A DNA stretch of 64,000 nucleotides. Source: Purshia tridentata. Taxonomy: Eukaryota > Streptophyta > Magnoliopsida > Rosales > Rosaceae. The position numbers were made by a program, and so were the translations under genes. Under the pieces are notes generated by a model. That model saw nothing but the letters and a program-made list of their open reading frames with translations. It was not told the DNA's origin and made no database searches. The stretch's first letter is position 1. Every line of letters starts with the position of its first letter. The DNA lies in the NCBI GenBank assembly GCA_003254885.1, contig QANT01005322.1, positions 45,769 to 109,768 on the forward strand, given 5' to 3'. Shown here piece by piece: positions 11,427 to 24,414 of this stretch.

Positions 11427-14065
11427 TCAAAACGCTTTACAGAGGTTGTTAGTTTTCATGTTAGATGAACATTGCTGCTCAATTGGACCTGTGGGACTAC
11501 ACAGTCTGCTTCTTTTTGGCTCAGAAATTCTCACATGTGAAACTGCAGTGGCAAGTGCATCTACTAAACCACAATCATCCTGATCTTCTGACTTGCAACT
11601 ATCAGTGGACGAAAGGGGACTTAAGGGTTCACTGAGAGAGCCATGTTCTGTTCTGTTTAGATCTGCCTTTAGTCTGGGTCCAATGGCAAGTTGGTGGCAA
11701 GGTGCCCCTACTTGGTTCTTCAATCTTGATTTAATTGGTAGTGTCTTTGATGTTCGCTCAGTATAAAACAATATCCATGGATGCCCTGTAAAAACGCCAA
11801 ATAGACGTCATTTTTTTTGGAACTACAAAACTTGTAAAAGAAATCCATAAATTGATTATCATCAGAAGAAATTGATACTGAAGAAGAAATTAGTTGGTGA
11901 GTGCAAGCGCACACTTGGTGACAATGTCAAGGAATATAAGTGAAAAAGTAAAGAGCATAAAATATTCAGTAATCATGGATGGATTTAACAGTTTTGGCTA
12001 GGGGGTCATTCCTTCGAAATTTCAAAAGTTGTCCTGTAATTGATTGACCAGAAATACATCTGATTGTGAACAATGTGGGTGGCGGAGAGAGCCATCTTTA
12101 GACATTTAAAGACCATAAAGGTGCACATATCTGTGCACAAGCATCGTAATAGAAGAAAATAAAATCAGTGTGCTAATTGGATGTACCATCCCTTTAACAC
12201 AAAACAGACTCAAATACGCCTTGTTGAAGAACAAGAATGTTAAATTTTTTTCACCAATAGAAAGAGTGAGAAAAGGTTGCATATACCATATAAAAAGCCT
12301 AAATCTAGTTAACACTTCTCATATTATACAGAAAATAAACTTACTTAATACTTCATCTGCTGTTATCCGTGCTGAAACATCCCTTGTCAGCATTCTCCCA
12401 ATAAGATCTCGTGCAGGTTTAGATATTGACTCCCATACCCCTGTATGGAAATCAAGCTTCACGCTCTTGACTGCCTCAAAAACTGCTTCTAAGGAGTCTC
12501 CTTGAAATGGAAGAACACCAACCAAGAGTGCATGTAGGAGGACACCAGCACTCCAGATATCCACCTTCTCAGAATACTTTCCCAGCAAAACTTCTGGTGC
12601 AACATAAGCTGGACTTCCAGCCAAACCAGTCAGACTCTGACCTGCAGTAAGCATGAGTAGAGCCTTAATATCACGATCATGTCCACAACTACTTAAATAT
12701 AATATTCACAAAAAAAACACAATAGCAACATAGGCTCTCCACTAAGTACTTTCCACAGTCTATATCCTATCACATGAAAACGTAGGGGAAAGAGATTACT
12801 AGCGTGCTGCTGTTAGGTCTACCATATTTCCAGAACCTCCAATTGAAAACCCCAAAAAAAAAAAAAAAACACTAAAAGGTTCAAAGCACAGAATGCAGCA
12901 TCAACAGATATCATGGAATGAAACCAAGAACCATACAATTATACATCCAAAATAAATTTAAAAAAAAAACAATAAATAAAATACAATCCCAATAAAATGT
13001 AGGACAGATGATAGATATAATGTCATCTGGGTAGATGAAGCAAACATGGTAACACGTCAAGATTTTACCCAAGGTACATAAACTTAAAGCTTCAATATTA
13101 ATGAATTTCAGCCACTCATCCTAACACAGGGCTCTGAACACCGTATCAATTTCAAAATAAAGGACCAAGACACCCAGAAAAAAGGTAAAAATGCCAGAAT
13201 ATATTTGTATTACATATGTGTTTCCCTACATAGAAGTGACATACAAACATATCTATATGGTAAAAATATAGATAATGTTCTTGAAAGCAAGGCTAAAGTA
13301 TTCACCGTTGGATATTCTCATGGCCAGCCCAAAATCTGCAAGCTTTATCTTTCCTGCCGTTGTGAGAAGAATATTCTCAGGCTTTATGTCTCTGTGCACA
13401 ACCCCCATATCATGACAATACTTAATAACTAGCATCACTTCTTTGAATATATTCGCAGCCCGGTGCTCTGAATACTGACCCTCCTGAACAATCTGATCAA
13501 TCAAGCGTCCTCCGGAGCACAGCTCCATCACAAGATGAAAACAATCCGACTCTTCATACACAGCCTGCAGTGTCACAACCCCCGGGTGACCAGACAAGTG
13601 CTGCATGATCTCCACCTCCCTATGAACCGTCTCCTCCCCTTTCTTCAGAGTCTTACAAGCATACTCTGCCCCACTAACCTGGGACTGACACAACCAAACC
13701 GACCCAAACTTGCCTTGCCCAATTGTGGCACCTGAAACATAATCTTCCTCAATCTTATTCTTTCTACCCATTTGGGTAGCAACATCAATACACCCTATCT
13801 TCCTCTTGATACCTCTTCCAGGTGTGACCAAAGATGATGTCCCACATGGCGGAGCAGTGGCAATGCCCGCAAGCCTACTTTTATTTGACACCACAGGTTC
13901 AGTACCCTCATCATCTTCTTTGCACCGCTTCTTCAACCTTGTATAATCCTCAAGTGAATAATGGGATGTAAAGATCGATGAACGGGAATTACACGTCTTC
14001 GATGTCAAAACTTCGGGTAGATTTTGGCATGAATCAGCCTCACCTCCTTTCCTCTTCTTCCTCAT
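11427..14065 (-). CDS. PEPKR2: Serine/threonine kinase PEPKR2 (PEP carboxylase kinase-related)
   Basis: Three exons, 13306-14065, 12345-12641 and 11427-11785, splice in phase (AACG|GT and TTAA|GG) to 471 residues. The start is the ATG at 14065 (MRKKRKGG), a basic N-terminus with further KK/RK clusters that may direct it to the nucleus. The kinase domain begins about residue 109: Gly loop IGQGKFGSV (115-123), ACK lysine 138, HRDIKPENILL (HRD 224-226), DFGLA (DFG 244-246), then SPAYVAPEVL and DIWSAGVLLHALLVG, and it ends near RHPW at the start of exon 3. The tail (about 110 residues, Ser/Thr-rich) carries no EF hands, which separates it from CDPKs. This matches PEPKR2 (At1g12680 type) of the CDPK/SnRK superfamily. 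Physiological substrate unknown. A leader intron about 14085-14537 is likely. Confidence 0.93.
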
Positions 14066-15205
14066 CAATTCAGACTAACCACTACTTTTATCCACACAAG
14101 CACACTATCAGTACATTGATATTGCAATTGCCACTTTTGGGTTTTGGTCCTATATGATAAAAAGTTTTTTTTTTTTTTCTCAAAACCAAATAACAAAATT
14201 CAGTGTAACCAACTAAATACACTTTGTTTGTTTGGCCAGAAAATTAAAAATAAATTCAATAACAATAGAATTTCGCTATCTTACTTTCAATTTCGTATAA
14301 AAATAAACGAAAATTTTTGACTCACTAAACTAAACAGCTACATTATACCCAATGCACTAGAGAAATAAATTTAATCTCAAAGCACAAGAAAAGCTCCTTG
14401 GTTTTCCAATTCTCAGAAAAATAAACAAATCAAAACCCAAATCCATCATTATGGTTCAATCAGTGAATATGACCAAGAAATAAAGCGAAAAACTTTTTTA
14501 AAATTTGAGAAACAAGAATGAACCTGTGAACTCACCAAAAATATCCCTCACATTTCAGAGTTCAACAAGGAGAGAAAGATCGGAACTAAGGTTATAAATC
14601 AGAGACCAGCCAGCGGCGCAGCGAATCCCGGACTGAGATAGAGAGATAATTGATCGAACCAGAAACCCTAGAAATCTCGGACTACAGATTTGAGGGATAA
14701 TTTTTATTACGGTAACAAAAAAGAATTGAGATTGATTGGCTGCAAAGGTTTGGTTTGGGGTTTAGTCTTTTGCGCCTTTTCACCTGAGCGACGTGTCAGC
14801 TTTATAACACGCGCCCAGTTTCCGAATCCGAGCCTGACCCGAATGGCCGTACGAGTGGAGTGATCCGGTGTGTGCAGGAGTACGGTGTGGACGATGTGGA
14901 CCGGGGAATCGGGCGGTGAATTTAGTGTGAACGTTTGACGACATGGTGATTTGCGCCGCTGCTTGTGACTTTGGAAAAGACTGACAGTAAAAGCTTTTGA
15001 CGCATGTGATGTGATATGTCGTTTACACATGGGGTGCTATTTGGCAGTTGCACGTGAGAATCGTGGGGCTAATAACTGTAGATGGACTATATGTCAATTC
15101 GGTACGCGCTTCTCATTCTCTCAATCTACGGGGAGGAAAAACCGAAAAATTATGGTGTTTCGTATCACTTCTCATAACATGTTGATAACTTATGATTAAT
15201 TTACC
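14066..15205. other. PEPKR2 leader/promoter region
   Basis: On the minus strand a GGTGAGTT donor at about 14537 and the CAG-rich sequence upstream of the ATG suggest a leader intron, with a first exon at about 14523-14690. From 14700 to 15050 the DNA is GC-richer and gives an open minus frame (14707-15030), but this has no family features and sits in promoter sequence. No other gene is seen. Confidence 0.4.
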
Positions 15206-16092
15206 TAGAAAATTCTAGACATACCCACCATTTTTTTTTTATCCCGTCTTGTCACTATCCTTAACATTCACTTTATGATTTTTTTTGTCTTATTATATTC
15301 AATTTAATTTTAATTATATCCCTAAATTAATAAAACATAGCCTAAACACTAAAATTTTTCTCCCTTGCTCAACAATACTCAATACCCAATATCCAATACT
15401 ATTTCACAAATCTAACTCTATTCAACCAACCCCTCCTAATGCAATTGGGCTTCACCCACTACCATTTGAATATATTCTCACATTTTCATTAATTAGGTAA
15501 ATCAAACATCTAGTCTATTTTCTTTGAGAAATTGTTCATATTTAATGATAAATATGATATTTCTGTATGAATTTGTTGAGTTGAATTATTTTGGATTGTA
15601 GTAAATTGGGTGAATTGTCGAATGTTATGCCAAACATGATGATAATATTGAGCATTCATCTATCGAATGATTGTCATATGTTCGTCACCAGGCCACTGAA
15701 TGCAAATAAACAATTTTTTGAACGTTATGTTCGGCGGCTTGCTATTGAATATATGTCAAATATTCGGTTGTTGTTTGTCGAAAATGATCATCGTATTCTG
15801 TGCTGGTCTACTGATTTATCCAAAAATCCTTGTTTGATGTTCAAAGTATGTTTGATGCTTGTTCGTTAGGAGATGAGGTTGTGTGTTTGAGAGTGTGAGT
15901 GTGGGTGAGAGTGAGAGTGAGGTTTGTGACTATGCTTGGGTATAGAGAGTTGGGTATGAAGAAAAACATAAGGTTTTGTTTTTAATATACCATTGTCATT
16001 AATAGTCATTTCATGATAGGATAAAATAGTCTATTCATGTGCAAAATATATGTTGGGTAAAAAAAAAATGGTTAGGTATGTCTAGAATTTCT
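15206..16092. mobile_element. TIR element of about 0.9 kb
   Basis: The left end (CTAGAAAATTCTAGACATAC, then CCACCA and a T run and CCC) pairs with the inverted right end (GAGAAATTCTAGACATACC, then TAACCA, a T run and CCC): about 38 bp of imperfect terminal inverted repeat. The interior is AT-rich with one weak plus-strand frame (15591-15869), which I do not recognise. No clear target duplication was found, so the superfamily is not assigned. Confidence 0.6.
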
Positions 16093-16602
16093 CTTACATG
16101 AATTATACAGGAAATTATGGTTTAAGTGTTGAGAGGAGTTTCATAATTTATATTATATCGTTTCAATTTTTTTAATTTAATATCTAACATTTTGATTTAT
16201 TTATAATTAACTATTATTATTTGTCTAATTGTCAAATTATTTATTAATCAATGATGTCAAAGTTGCAGATCCCATATTTTTTTCTTATTTGGAAGGTCCA
16301 ATGACCTCCCAAACTACCCTATAAAAGGTGTTTGAGCTGTTTGACGTTTATTTTTGATTTTTAAATGACTTCTCAAAATCCATATATATTAGACTTGATA
16401 TATCGAAATGCACGTGAAGAAAGATCATTCGGCTTTACAGGTTGAAAAAGGTGTAGGACCCGCAACTATTAATATCAATTAACGTCTAATGAGACAATCA
16501 TATATATGGCTGTAATCAATTGTAAATAAATTAAAACATTAGGTACCATATTAAAAAAATTGAAATAGTAGAATATAAGTTATGAAACACTCAAAACCTT
16601 AA

Positions 16603-17617
16603 GGCCTTCCACTATGCTGCCGGATAGTGAAAGCCAAAAGGCATATTGGCTATCAATTTGGCATTTTTCTGCTGCTATGGGCCGGAAGTTGATAGTCAAA
16701 TTGGGTTAAAACCCATATTGATATTGAAATTTGGGTATCAGCAAAACCCAAAAGCCAAAATGTGGGCCCACTTGAATTAAAGCAGATGTAGCCGGGGCCC
16801 ACAACTTTTTGAATGTTACAGCAGGAGAGAGAAACAACGTTTGGCTGCTGATTGCGCTGGAGGGTAGGTCCCGCGCGTGACTCCTTGTCTACTGGGCGCG
16901 CCTGGCGTCGCGTGCAACCCACGAACGCTCCAGATTAGTTGCCCGTTGGAGATCAACGGTTCTGCGAGCTGCCCAGATCAGCCCAGATGTGAGATGCTGA
17001 CGCCTTTTTTTTTTCGAAATGGATGGCTTAGATTAATGAGATCTGCCCATCTCTGTTTTTTTTTTTAAACATAAAATCATTATTTTTAATCTGGAAAAAT
17101 CGAAAAAAATTCTAGAAATTTTTTTTAAAATCCTACAAAATTTCTAACGGCCATATTCTCAAAACTTCTATATATATCACCTACTATCATAATGTTTCCT
17201 CACAAACACAAAGCTGTGTGGTTTCCGTTATGTGTTCTTTGTGTGTTTTTTGTGTGTTTTTGTTTGTACTTTTTATGAAATAAAATAAATTATGTTGTGT
17301 TTATAGTTTTTGAGTAATAATATATATATTTTTAATTTGGATAAACAAATAAAATATTCAAATATAGTCAATATTGACCTCAAATTAAAGATCTTTTTTA
17401 AATATAACTAATAGTATAATTTTCATCAATATTTAAGTTTTAAATTTTAAATTATAAGTCACTTAATCCATAATAAGCATAATTTAATTGGATACAAAAC
17501 CCTGATACCCAAATATGAGTATCAGCACCATAGTGAAACTGATACCCAACAAACACTATTCACACACCCAAAATGACATTTGACTATCAAAAAATGATTT
17601 TGTCATAATAGAAGGCC
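16603..17617. mobile_element. PIF/Harbinger-type non-autonomous element with TAA target duplication
   Basis: The left terminus GGCCTTCCACTATG and the inverted right terminus GGCCTTCTATTATG form terminal inverted repeats. Each is flanked by TAA (16600-16602 and 17618-17620), the three-base duplication typical of PIF/Harbinger and Tourist elements. The length is 1015 bp. The interior has repeated 'GATACCCAA/TTGGGTATC' phrases in both orientations, an unusually GC-rich patch (16860-17000), and no transposase. Confidence 0.68.
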
Positions 17618-17639
17618 TAAGAGTGTAAGTTATAATTTG

Positions 17640-17770
17640 ATGTAAATTATATATATAAAATATTTTATATCATCTTAGTTGTTGAGTAATTGAATGGAAA
17701 GGATAGTAAAATTTCATTCCAACGCACATGTTCGATTTCCCCTCCCCCAAAATCAGAAAAAAATAAAATT
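17640..17770 (+). repeat. Possible tRNA-derived SINE fragment
   Basis: A B-box-like sequence (ATGTTCGATTTCCCC, about 17727-17741) follows a weak A-box-like sequence (TTAGTTGTTGAGTAATTG, about 17675-17692) at a spacing usual for tRNA-derived SINEs, and an A-rich tail follows. There is no certain target duplication. It may be chance. Confidence 0.3.
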
Positions 17771-17933
17771 GTTTCATATGATATAGTCAACATCTTTACT
17801 ATTATAAAACGCAACGATTGAAATTAAAATATACCCCACTTCCTTAAAGTTAAACCCTTAAACCAAAACCTTTTTTTTTTTCTGGCATCTAGTGACATGA
17901 AAGTTCTTCTAAGCAAACACTAACCAACGACAG

Positions 17934-17940
17934 TATATAA
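17934..17940 (+). promoter_or_regulatory. TATA box of PUR7
   Basis: The heptamer TATATAA lies 48-54 bases before the PUR7 ATG in otherwise GC-richer leader sequence. It would place transcription start about 20 bases before the ATG. Assignment by sequence and position only. Confidence 0.45.
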
Positions 17941-17987
17941 CAGGCGCCAACGGCACAATCAGCCCCCGCGAGTCTCCAAGAGACCAA

Positions 17988-20900
17988 ATGGCTCAGTCTA
18001 CGCCAAGCTTAAACCCTCCCAAAACCTTCATCCCCAAGCTCCCAATCCCCAGCCCCTCCTTCTCTCCCATCTCTTCCCTTAAAACCCCCAAACCCAAATC
18101 CAGAAACTTCCAAACCATCTCTGTCTCGGCGATGGCTGGCCAAAATCAACAGAAACACCAGCGAACGCTGTCCTTGGATGCTGTGTTCAATGGTGCTCGC
18201 AAAGAAGAGGTACTTGGTGTCATTGGGAGCTCGTTGTCCAACTGTCTCTCCGAAACCAACCTGCACCTCACTGTTCCTGGCCTCAAATCCAAAACCAGAG
18301 GCAAGGTAAAACCAAAGGAAAAGAAAAGCATTTTCTTTTTGCTTTATTTTGTTTCTGGTTGCTCTCTGCAGTCTATGGTTGTCATGCTTTGTCAATATCT
18401 CCAGCCAATTGAGCTTAATAAACAACTTGGGCTTTAGCTAAAAGCAACCAACTTGTGGGTTTTTAATTTAGTGGGAAAAAGTTAGGTAATTCTGTGGTTT
18501 ACAGGTTAGAGATGTTTATGACAGTGGGGATTATCTAGTTATGGTGACGACGGATCGGCAGAGTGCATTTGACAGAATTCTTGCTTCCATTCCCTTCAAA
18601 GGCCAGGTCTGTTCTCAGTTCCCATCCGAAAGAAAAGAAATTTCTCAGTTTTCTGCATTGGGTTGAGTTGAATTTTTTATAAGAAAAGAAAGAAATAATG
18701 GCCAGAAAGCTTGTTGGTTAAAATACTCACTACATGGCTGATAGATAATTAAGAATGGTATCTGAATTTATTTGGTTCTATGATTTTCAGGTCCTTAATG
18801 AGACAAGTTTATGGTGGTTTGACAAAACTCAACACATAACTTCAAATGCAGTTGTATCAGTTCCTGATGAAAATGTAACAATTGCAAAAAAATGTTCTGT
18901 GTTTCCCGTTGAGTTTGTGGGTAAGATATTATAATCGTAGTGTTTTCCATTTTAGTTGGCTAGTGAACCACTTCCCTTGCATTGTGATTGAAATTTTCTA
19001 CAATTTTGAGTAGAGGAAGATGCTAACTTGGTAAAAGCAATAAACTTTGTGTTAAAGATGTTTCATATAACCAATGCATTGATGAAAAATAAAATTGGAG
19101 GAAGATTGATTTTCTGCTATACTTATCTCATATTAATAAGTAATAAAAAAGTTAAGTGGTTAGTATTTTAGAGAGTAATTGCTTGATGTCCCAGCATATT
19201 TGTATCTGGGGCATAGGAATATGGCTTCAGATTTCAGTAGAAGAAGTTATTCATCCGCATTTGTCTTAGTTTTGAAGCTTGGTGTTGGAACCTCCATCTT
19301 AACTATTTTTCTACTTATATGGAGATATTAGATACTTCCTAATTTGTATTCCAGTTGTGGTTATAGTTTAAATCTTTCCCTTTCTTCTTCTCAGAATCAG
19401 GAAGGAACACTTCTTTGAATAATATTATATATAAAATCTTGGTCATGAAAATTTCATGAGAAGCTTATAACCCAGTCAGAGAGTAATTTTTGAGACTTGA
19501 CTTTATAATAAATCTTCTGACAAGTTGATTGATGCTTTATTTTCTCTTTCCTTGTAACGGATAATTAGTAGTTGTTGAATCCACATTGGCATAGTCCATG
19601 ATGTTTCTTGTTGTAACTTGGAAGTGATAGAATATTATCTTCAAAAATTTTGAGCTATTTGAAGACGAAGGTACTTGCAGCCTTTATACATTCATTAAGC
19701 CATCAAGTCTTTACACTACTTGTGCTGCTAATTCGTAGTGAGAGGTTTTGTGACGGGAAGTACTGATACGTCATTATGGACGATCTACAAGAGAGGCATA
19801 CGAAATTACTGCGGCAATGTACTCCCAGATGGTGTGTTTTCTACTTATTGTGCTTCTTTCATTTTAATCCAAAAATTTTCAGTCTGATGGTCTATTAATG
19901 TTATAGGCTTGGTAAAAAGCCAAAAGCTTCCTGAAAGTATTCTCACACCAACAACCAAGGCTGCAGATCATGACGTTCCAGTTACTCCAGATGAGGTTTG
20001 GTCTCTTTGATATCATTTTGTTTACTTTAAGGGGAAAAAATGGGATGTAGAAGAGAAAAACTTGTTAGAATAGGGCCATTAGGCTGATAATAACAAATAA
20101 GTCAAGATTTCAATTCATGTTGGAGATGAAACCCAGTCAATACAGGACATTTTGCTGGATTTTCATTGGAATAGAATGTATTGTATCTACAAAGATGTGT
20201 CTATATATATATGTATTGCTGCTATTGCATGTGTCATGCTTTGATCTCCTCTATACATTTAGGTTAGTTAGCTTTATCTGATGCAATTATCTCACAGATA
20301 ATTGAACGTGGACTGATGACTCAAGCTGAGTATGATGAAGTAAGTAGCAAAGCATTAAGCTTGTTCAAGTATGGCCAGGTAACTTTCTTTTCTTGTTGTC
20401 GTCTTATTGTTATGAGCCTCTTAAAATATAATTATAGGACTACATCAATCAACACATAGGTTTTCCGAATGAGATTGTATTGTAGTAGTATAGAATGGAA
20501 CCATGAGGCTACAATGAGGAAAAGTTGGAAGAACAATAAATTCTTTTGAGAAGTTCCTATAGCCTTTGACTTTTGATTTTTAAAACTTTTACTGGTTGTG
20601 TATCTAGCATGTAGGCTCAGACATCTGTGTCGTATGCTTTGATCTTGGACTTAAAAAAATTACTTGTATTCTGGTGTTCATGGCCTTTATAACTAGACAC
20701 TAGGACGACCTTTTTGTTTGTGTGTCTGTAATATTCTTTTTGTGCATGCATACTGTTCAAATCCAAATAAATAATATTGGCCAGGTAATCAACTGTAAAT
20801 GGGCGGGCAATTATCATAATTGAGTTTAGATACTGCTCCAATCAGCTTCTTATCAAATAATAAATCTCAGCCAAGGTAAAAGTTTTGACCATTTCATTCA

Positions 20901-23109
20901 TGTTGCAGCGCGTGGCTTTGGAACATGGCTTGATATTGGTAGACACCAAGTATGAATTTGGAAAGGGACAAGATGGTTCCATTCTTTTGATTGATGAGGT
21001 TTAACATTGTCTTGTTTAATGTATTTACGGTTCTTTTTCACTCAAAGTACACATGTTCAGATGATTTCATGGGAGTATAATTTTATTATATTTTGTTTTC
21101 TTGCCATTCTAGGTGCATACACCTGATTCAAGCAGATATTGGATTGCACATAATTATGAGGAACGGTTTCAGAATGGTCTTGAACCTGAAAATGTTGATA
21201 AGGTAGGCATTGTATTTTATACTATCACGTTCCATGTGCTGTTTTTTCCTTTTCTTTTTCTTTTGTTTTTTGTTTTTATTTACTTACAATCTTATAGAGC
21301 AATTATTATCTGCAACTTGCTGACATATAAATCTTTAATTCTAAGGAGTTCTTGAGGTTGTGGTTCAAAGATCACTGCAATCCGTATGAAGATGAGGTAG
21401 TTTACATAAAGTCCAATTATATTTTCCTTTTGGTTTGAGGATTTGAGCATGTGAAAACATCAATCTCACACTGATGATACAAAAATTTAGGTCCTTCCTC
21501 CTGCTCCTGAAGAACTTGTTTCTGAACTATCTTGGAGGTATGTGACTTGTTTATAGTGCCTTATCATAATTTGTACCTATAAAGTGTCTTCTACTGCTTT
21601 ATGGAGGTTAAATTTGTCGATCCATTTTTTCCCATTATTTTACTGTTATTATGATTATGATTGTGAGTGTTATTGCTATGTTGATGTTTACATGTCATGT
21701 AGATCAGCGGAAAGCATAGAGAATGATTTCTCGAGTCATATATGTCTTTAGTTATATTGGTTTTGGTCCTAGGAGTCATGTAAAATGATCTAGTGATCGC
21801 TTGCTTCTGATGACCTGGATACTTGCTGTCTGAGCATACTGCAGAGTTTCTGTTGAATTCTATGTTATAAATAACTAGTTATGGTTTATGTTTTGTCTAA
21901 TTATGGTTGGTCTGAAGCATAACCTAAAGACAGATTTTCTGGATGTCTTGATCATGCTTTTTTCAACAAGATCATGCCAAACAACTAAATAGTACTTTTG
22001 ATAACTTATTTCAGAGTTGCAACCAAATGCTAGATATTCGTTCTGGGTAGTGCAATGTATCTGTGTAAGGTACAGGGGAAACAAGGAGTGCTAACCAGGC
22101 CACTCAATCCAGCAAGTCAGGGGTGGGCTGGACATAGGTTCAAATCCTTCCATAGTTGATAGAAAATAACTATATGACTTGTTATAAGTTCTACATGAGA
22201 ATCCATTTTATGATGGAACACCAACTAAATGGAAAGACGTGACACCCAGGAATGGTATTCCCAGTTCCCACCTTGAGTGATGAGGAATTAGTTAGGTAAT
22301 TCTATTTGAATAAAACATGGTAAGGAACAATTTTGAGGTAATGCTTGACATCTTTGTTCATCCTTCTTTCCCCGCTAAGATTGTGGGCCTAAGAACGTTC
22401 CACTAATATCCCAAGTTTCAAGTGTCAACTCTTCTTTTGACCGAGTCTATAAGTGCAAAAATGATCTCTTACACTGGTTGTGAACATCTTCCACTACAAA
22501 TTGCTGGTCAAATTGTTTTTTTAAGGTTGATTATCATGTTCTGGTTATTTTAGGTCTTTAGGATGATTTTATTTCAACCTTAAAGATTTCTCAGTAAGTC
22601 TCTTTCTTTTTGTAATTTTTTTCTCCACTGTTACCATTCATAAATATTGCAAATAATAAAGAGGAAAATAATTTTCTTCTCCCTCACTTTCCCTCCCCCT
22701 CCCCTCACCTCTCTGAGCCGGCCGAGCTGGCTCCTTGTGTTTAAATGGAATCACCCTTGTGTTTATTGTGTTGTTGCTTTCGTTTTGATAAACTCCATAG
22801 TGTAAGTTTGAGATTTTTGTATCCACCATTAATATATGTTTCAGTTACTCATATAGTATCACTGATATTGCTCTACAATGGCAGATATATTTTCTTGTAT
22901 GAGACAATAACAAAATCAAAATTCAAGATGCCTTTGACAGAGGTAAAAATTAAAATAAATAAAGCTTCTTGTAATTGATATTTTATTATGACGTATAATT
23001 ATTGTGACATAATTTCGGTATTTTGACATAATTTTGGTTTTCAATTCAGGAGCCTATACATGATCGGATATCTCGAAATGTTGCACAGGCACTGTCATCT
23101 CTGAAGTAA
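17988..23109 (+). CDS. PUR7: SAICAR synthetase, plastid (PUR7)
   Basis: Twelve exons splice in phase to 402 residues: 17988-18305, 18505-18606, 18791-18920, 19739-19831, 19907-19995, 20298-20378, 20909-20998, 21113-21202, 21346-21396, 21491-21537, 22885-22942, 23050-23109. The enzyme is phosphoribosylaminoimidazole-succinocarboxamide synthase, which joins CAIR and aspartate with ATP in purine synthesis. The core begins near LSLDAVF with [18 protein letters not shown], then [14 protein letters not shown] (SAICAR signature 1) and LVDTKYEFG (signature 2), and ends at the conserved HDRIS region. The first 50 or so residues are Ser/Pro/Lys-rich with almost no acidic residues, a typical chloroplast transit peptide. 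A second ATG (MAGQNQQK) just before the core would give a version without the transit peptide. Intron 10 is long (1.3 kb) and contains repeat-like sequence. Confidence 0.97.
22080..22340 (+). repeat. Repeat-like insert in PUR7 intron 10
   Basis: The long tenth intron contains GGTTCAAATCC (about 22138-22148), an exact match to a Pol III B box, preceded by sequence that only loosely resembles an A box. It may be a degraded SINE. Boundaries are approximate and no target duplication was identified. Confidence 0.25.
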
Positions 23110-23339
23110 CTTCATAGTATGAAGCACCAATTTTGTATTGGAACTTACTCCCCCAACCCCCTCGCTCTCCACCACCCATAAAGAAGTTATAAATTATCAT
23201 CATTTAGTCCTAGGGTGCACCTTGTTTTGTTGTTTCATGGATATTGCTATGAGGGAGCAATGTTTTCAGTATGACGGTATCCAATGGTTTGTCTCAAATA
23301 ATGAGGTGGGTAACTGGGTATAATTAAGCATAATCATTT

Positions 23340-24356
23340 TGTGACTTACTGTTGGAGGCTTTTTTACTTGTGAAAATGAGTAAGCTTTACTTAAATGTAT
23401 TACAGTGGCAGATGATGCTTTTAACTCCTGTTTTTCAGGAAAATTTAATTTTGATGTAGTGAAATTATCATTTGCCCATGCTTGGTTGGGGTTTAAACAA
23501 ATGATTTGGCTATTGTATATGACTGGAAGCGCGCACACAAAAGAATCAGTACAGGTAAACCTACCAAGGATCTTCTTGGGCTCCCATTGAATAATGATTT
23601 TTGTCAAAGATTACCTTAAACAATTCACGCATAAAGTGCATATGCCAGGATGTTTTAGAAAAAGATTATAGAAGTGATAATTGGATGACTCCATTGAGCT
23701 CGTTTATTGTGTAATTTGTATACCATAAAAACAGATTATTTTTTTGAAGTACGTTAAGTGTACTGATCAAATTCTTGAGTGCAACTAGAATCTCATTTTA
23801 CTCTTATTCTTTTTGTTTTTACTCCCATTTCCTATTTTTTCATCACATTGTGCATGGCTGCATGCATTATGTGTGCTTTTTTTTTTTTTCCTTTATTATA
23901 CAACAATTTCTCCTATTACGTTCAACATTGTTTGTAAAGTAAGTCGACCTCTTGAGCAAGTGTGTGCGCGAGCTGGTCTTCATTATTAAATTAATCAAAG
24001 TTGCATTAAAGCCTTAAAGAGTTGGGGCATTCACATGAAGTGAAAACGCTTGGAGGCTCCAAAAAATAAAGAACTACGTATTTTTGACCAAAAAGGAAAA
24101 ATGTTTAAGACAGTGCATTCATAGAAGAATACTACCACCAATAGATTGGGTTTATTTACCATCAACTTTCCTTTGCGTTGCCGACTGGGGAAATCCCTCC
24201 AGTCAAACATTGGCCATGTGGCTGTAAAAATAATTTGCATCCAAATTTGAAAGTCAAGCTGCCACGAATGCACTGTGCCAATCTCTGACCCTTCTCATCT
24301 CTCTTTAGGGGAAAGCTCTGGTCTTCACATCAGCGATGACGCAAACGACTTGATGT
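23340..24356. other. PUR7 3' flank and GST promoter
   Basis: No additional gene is supported. The sequence just after 23109 is the PUR7 3' untranslated region. The frames at 23266-23607 and 24031-24273 show no family features. A TGACG motif lies at 24337-24341, close to the GST TATA-like sequence. Confidence 0.45.
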
Positions 24357-24365
24357 GTGTATAAA
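24337..24365 (+). promoter_or_regulatory. GST core promoter: TGACG motif and TATA-like sequence
   Basis: TGACG at 24337-24341 is the core of the as-1/TGA-factor site that often drives tau-class GST induction by auxin, salicylate or xenobiotics. Only one copy is clear here, whereas as-1 has two. GTATAAAT at about 24358-24365 is a likely TATA box, 50 bases before the ATG. Confidence 0.4.
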
Positions 24366-24414
24366 TTGCCATGTTCGGAAGGGAATATGAATCAGACAAG
24401 TGGCAAAATTAACC

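Noticed and set aside
14707-15030. Minus-strand frame of 107 codons upstream of PEPKR2
   Set aside because: It lies in the promoter side of the kinase gene, with composition of GC-rich promoter DNA and no recognisable motif.
15591-15869. Possible protein in the 15.2-16.1 kb TIR element
   Set aside because: The frame begins at a non-ATG codon, shows no transposase motifs and no host family I recognise.
22745-22978. Independent small ORF in the PUR7 3' part
   Set aside because: It is intron 10 sequence read into PUR7 exon 11; the spliced PUR7 frame accounts for the conserved part.
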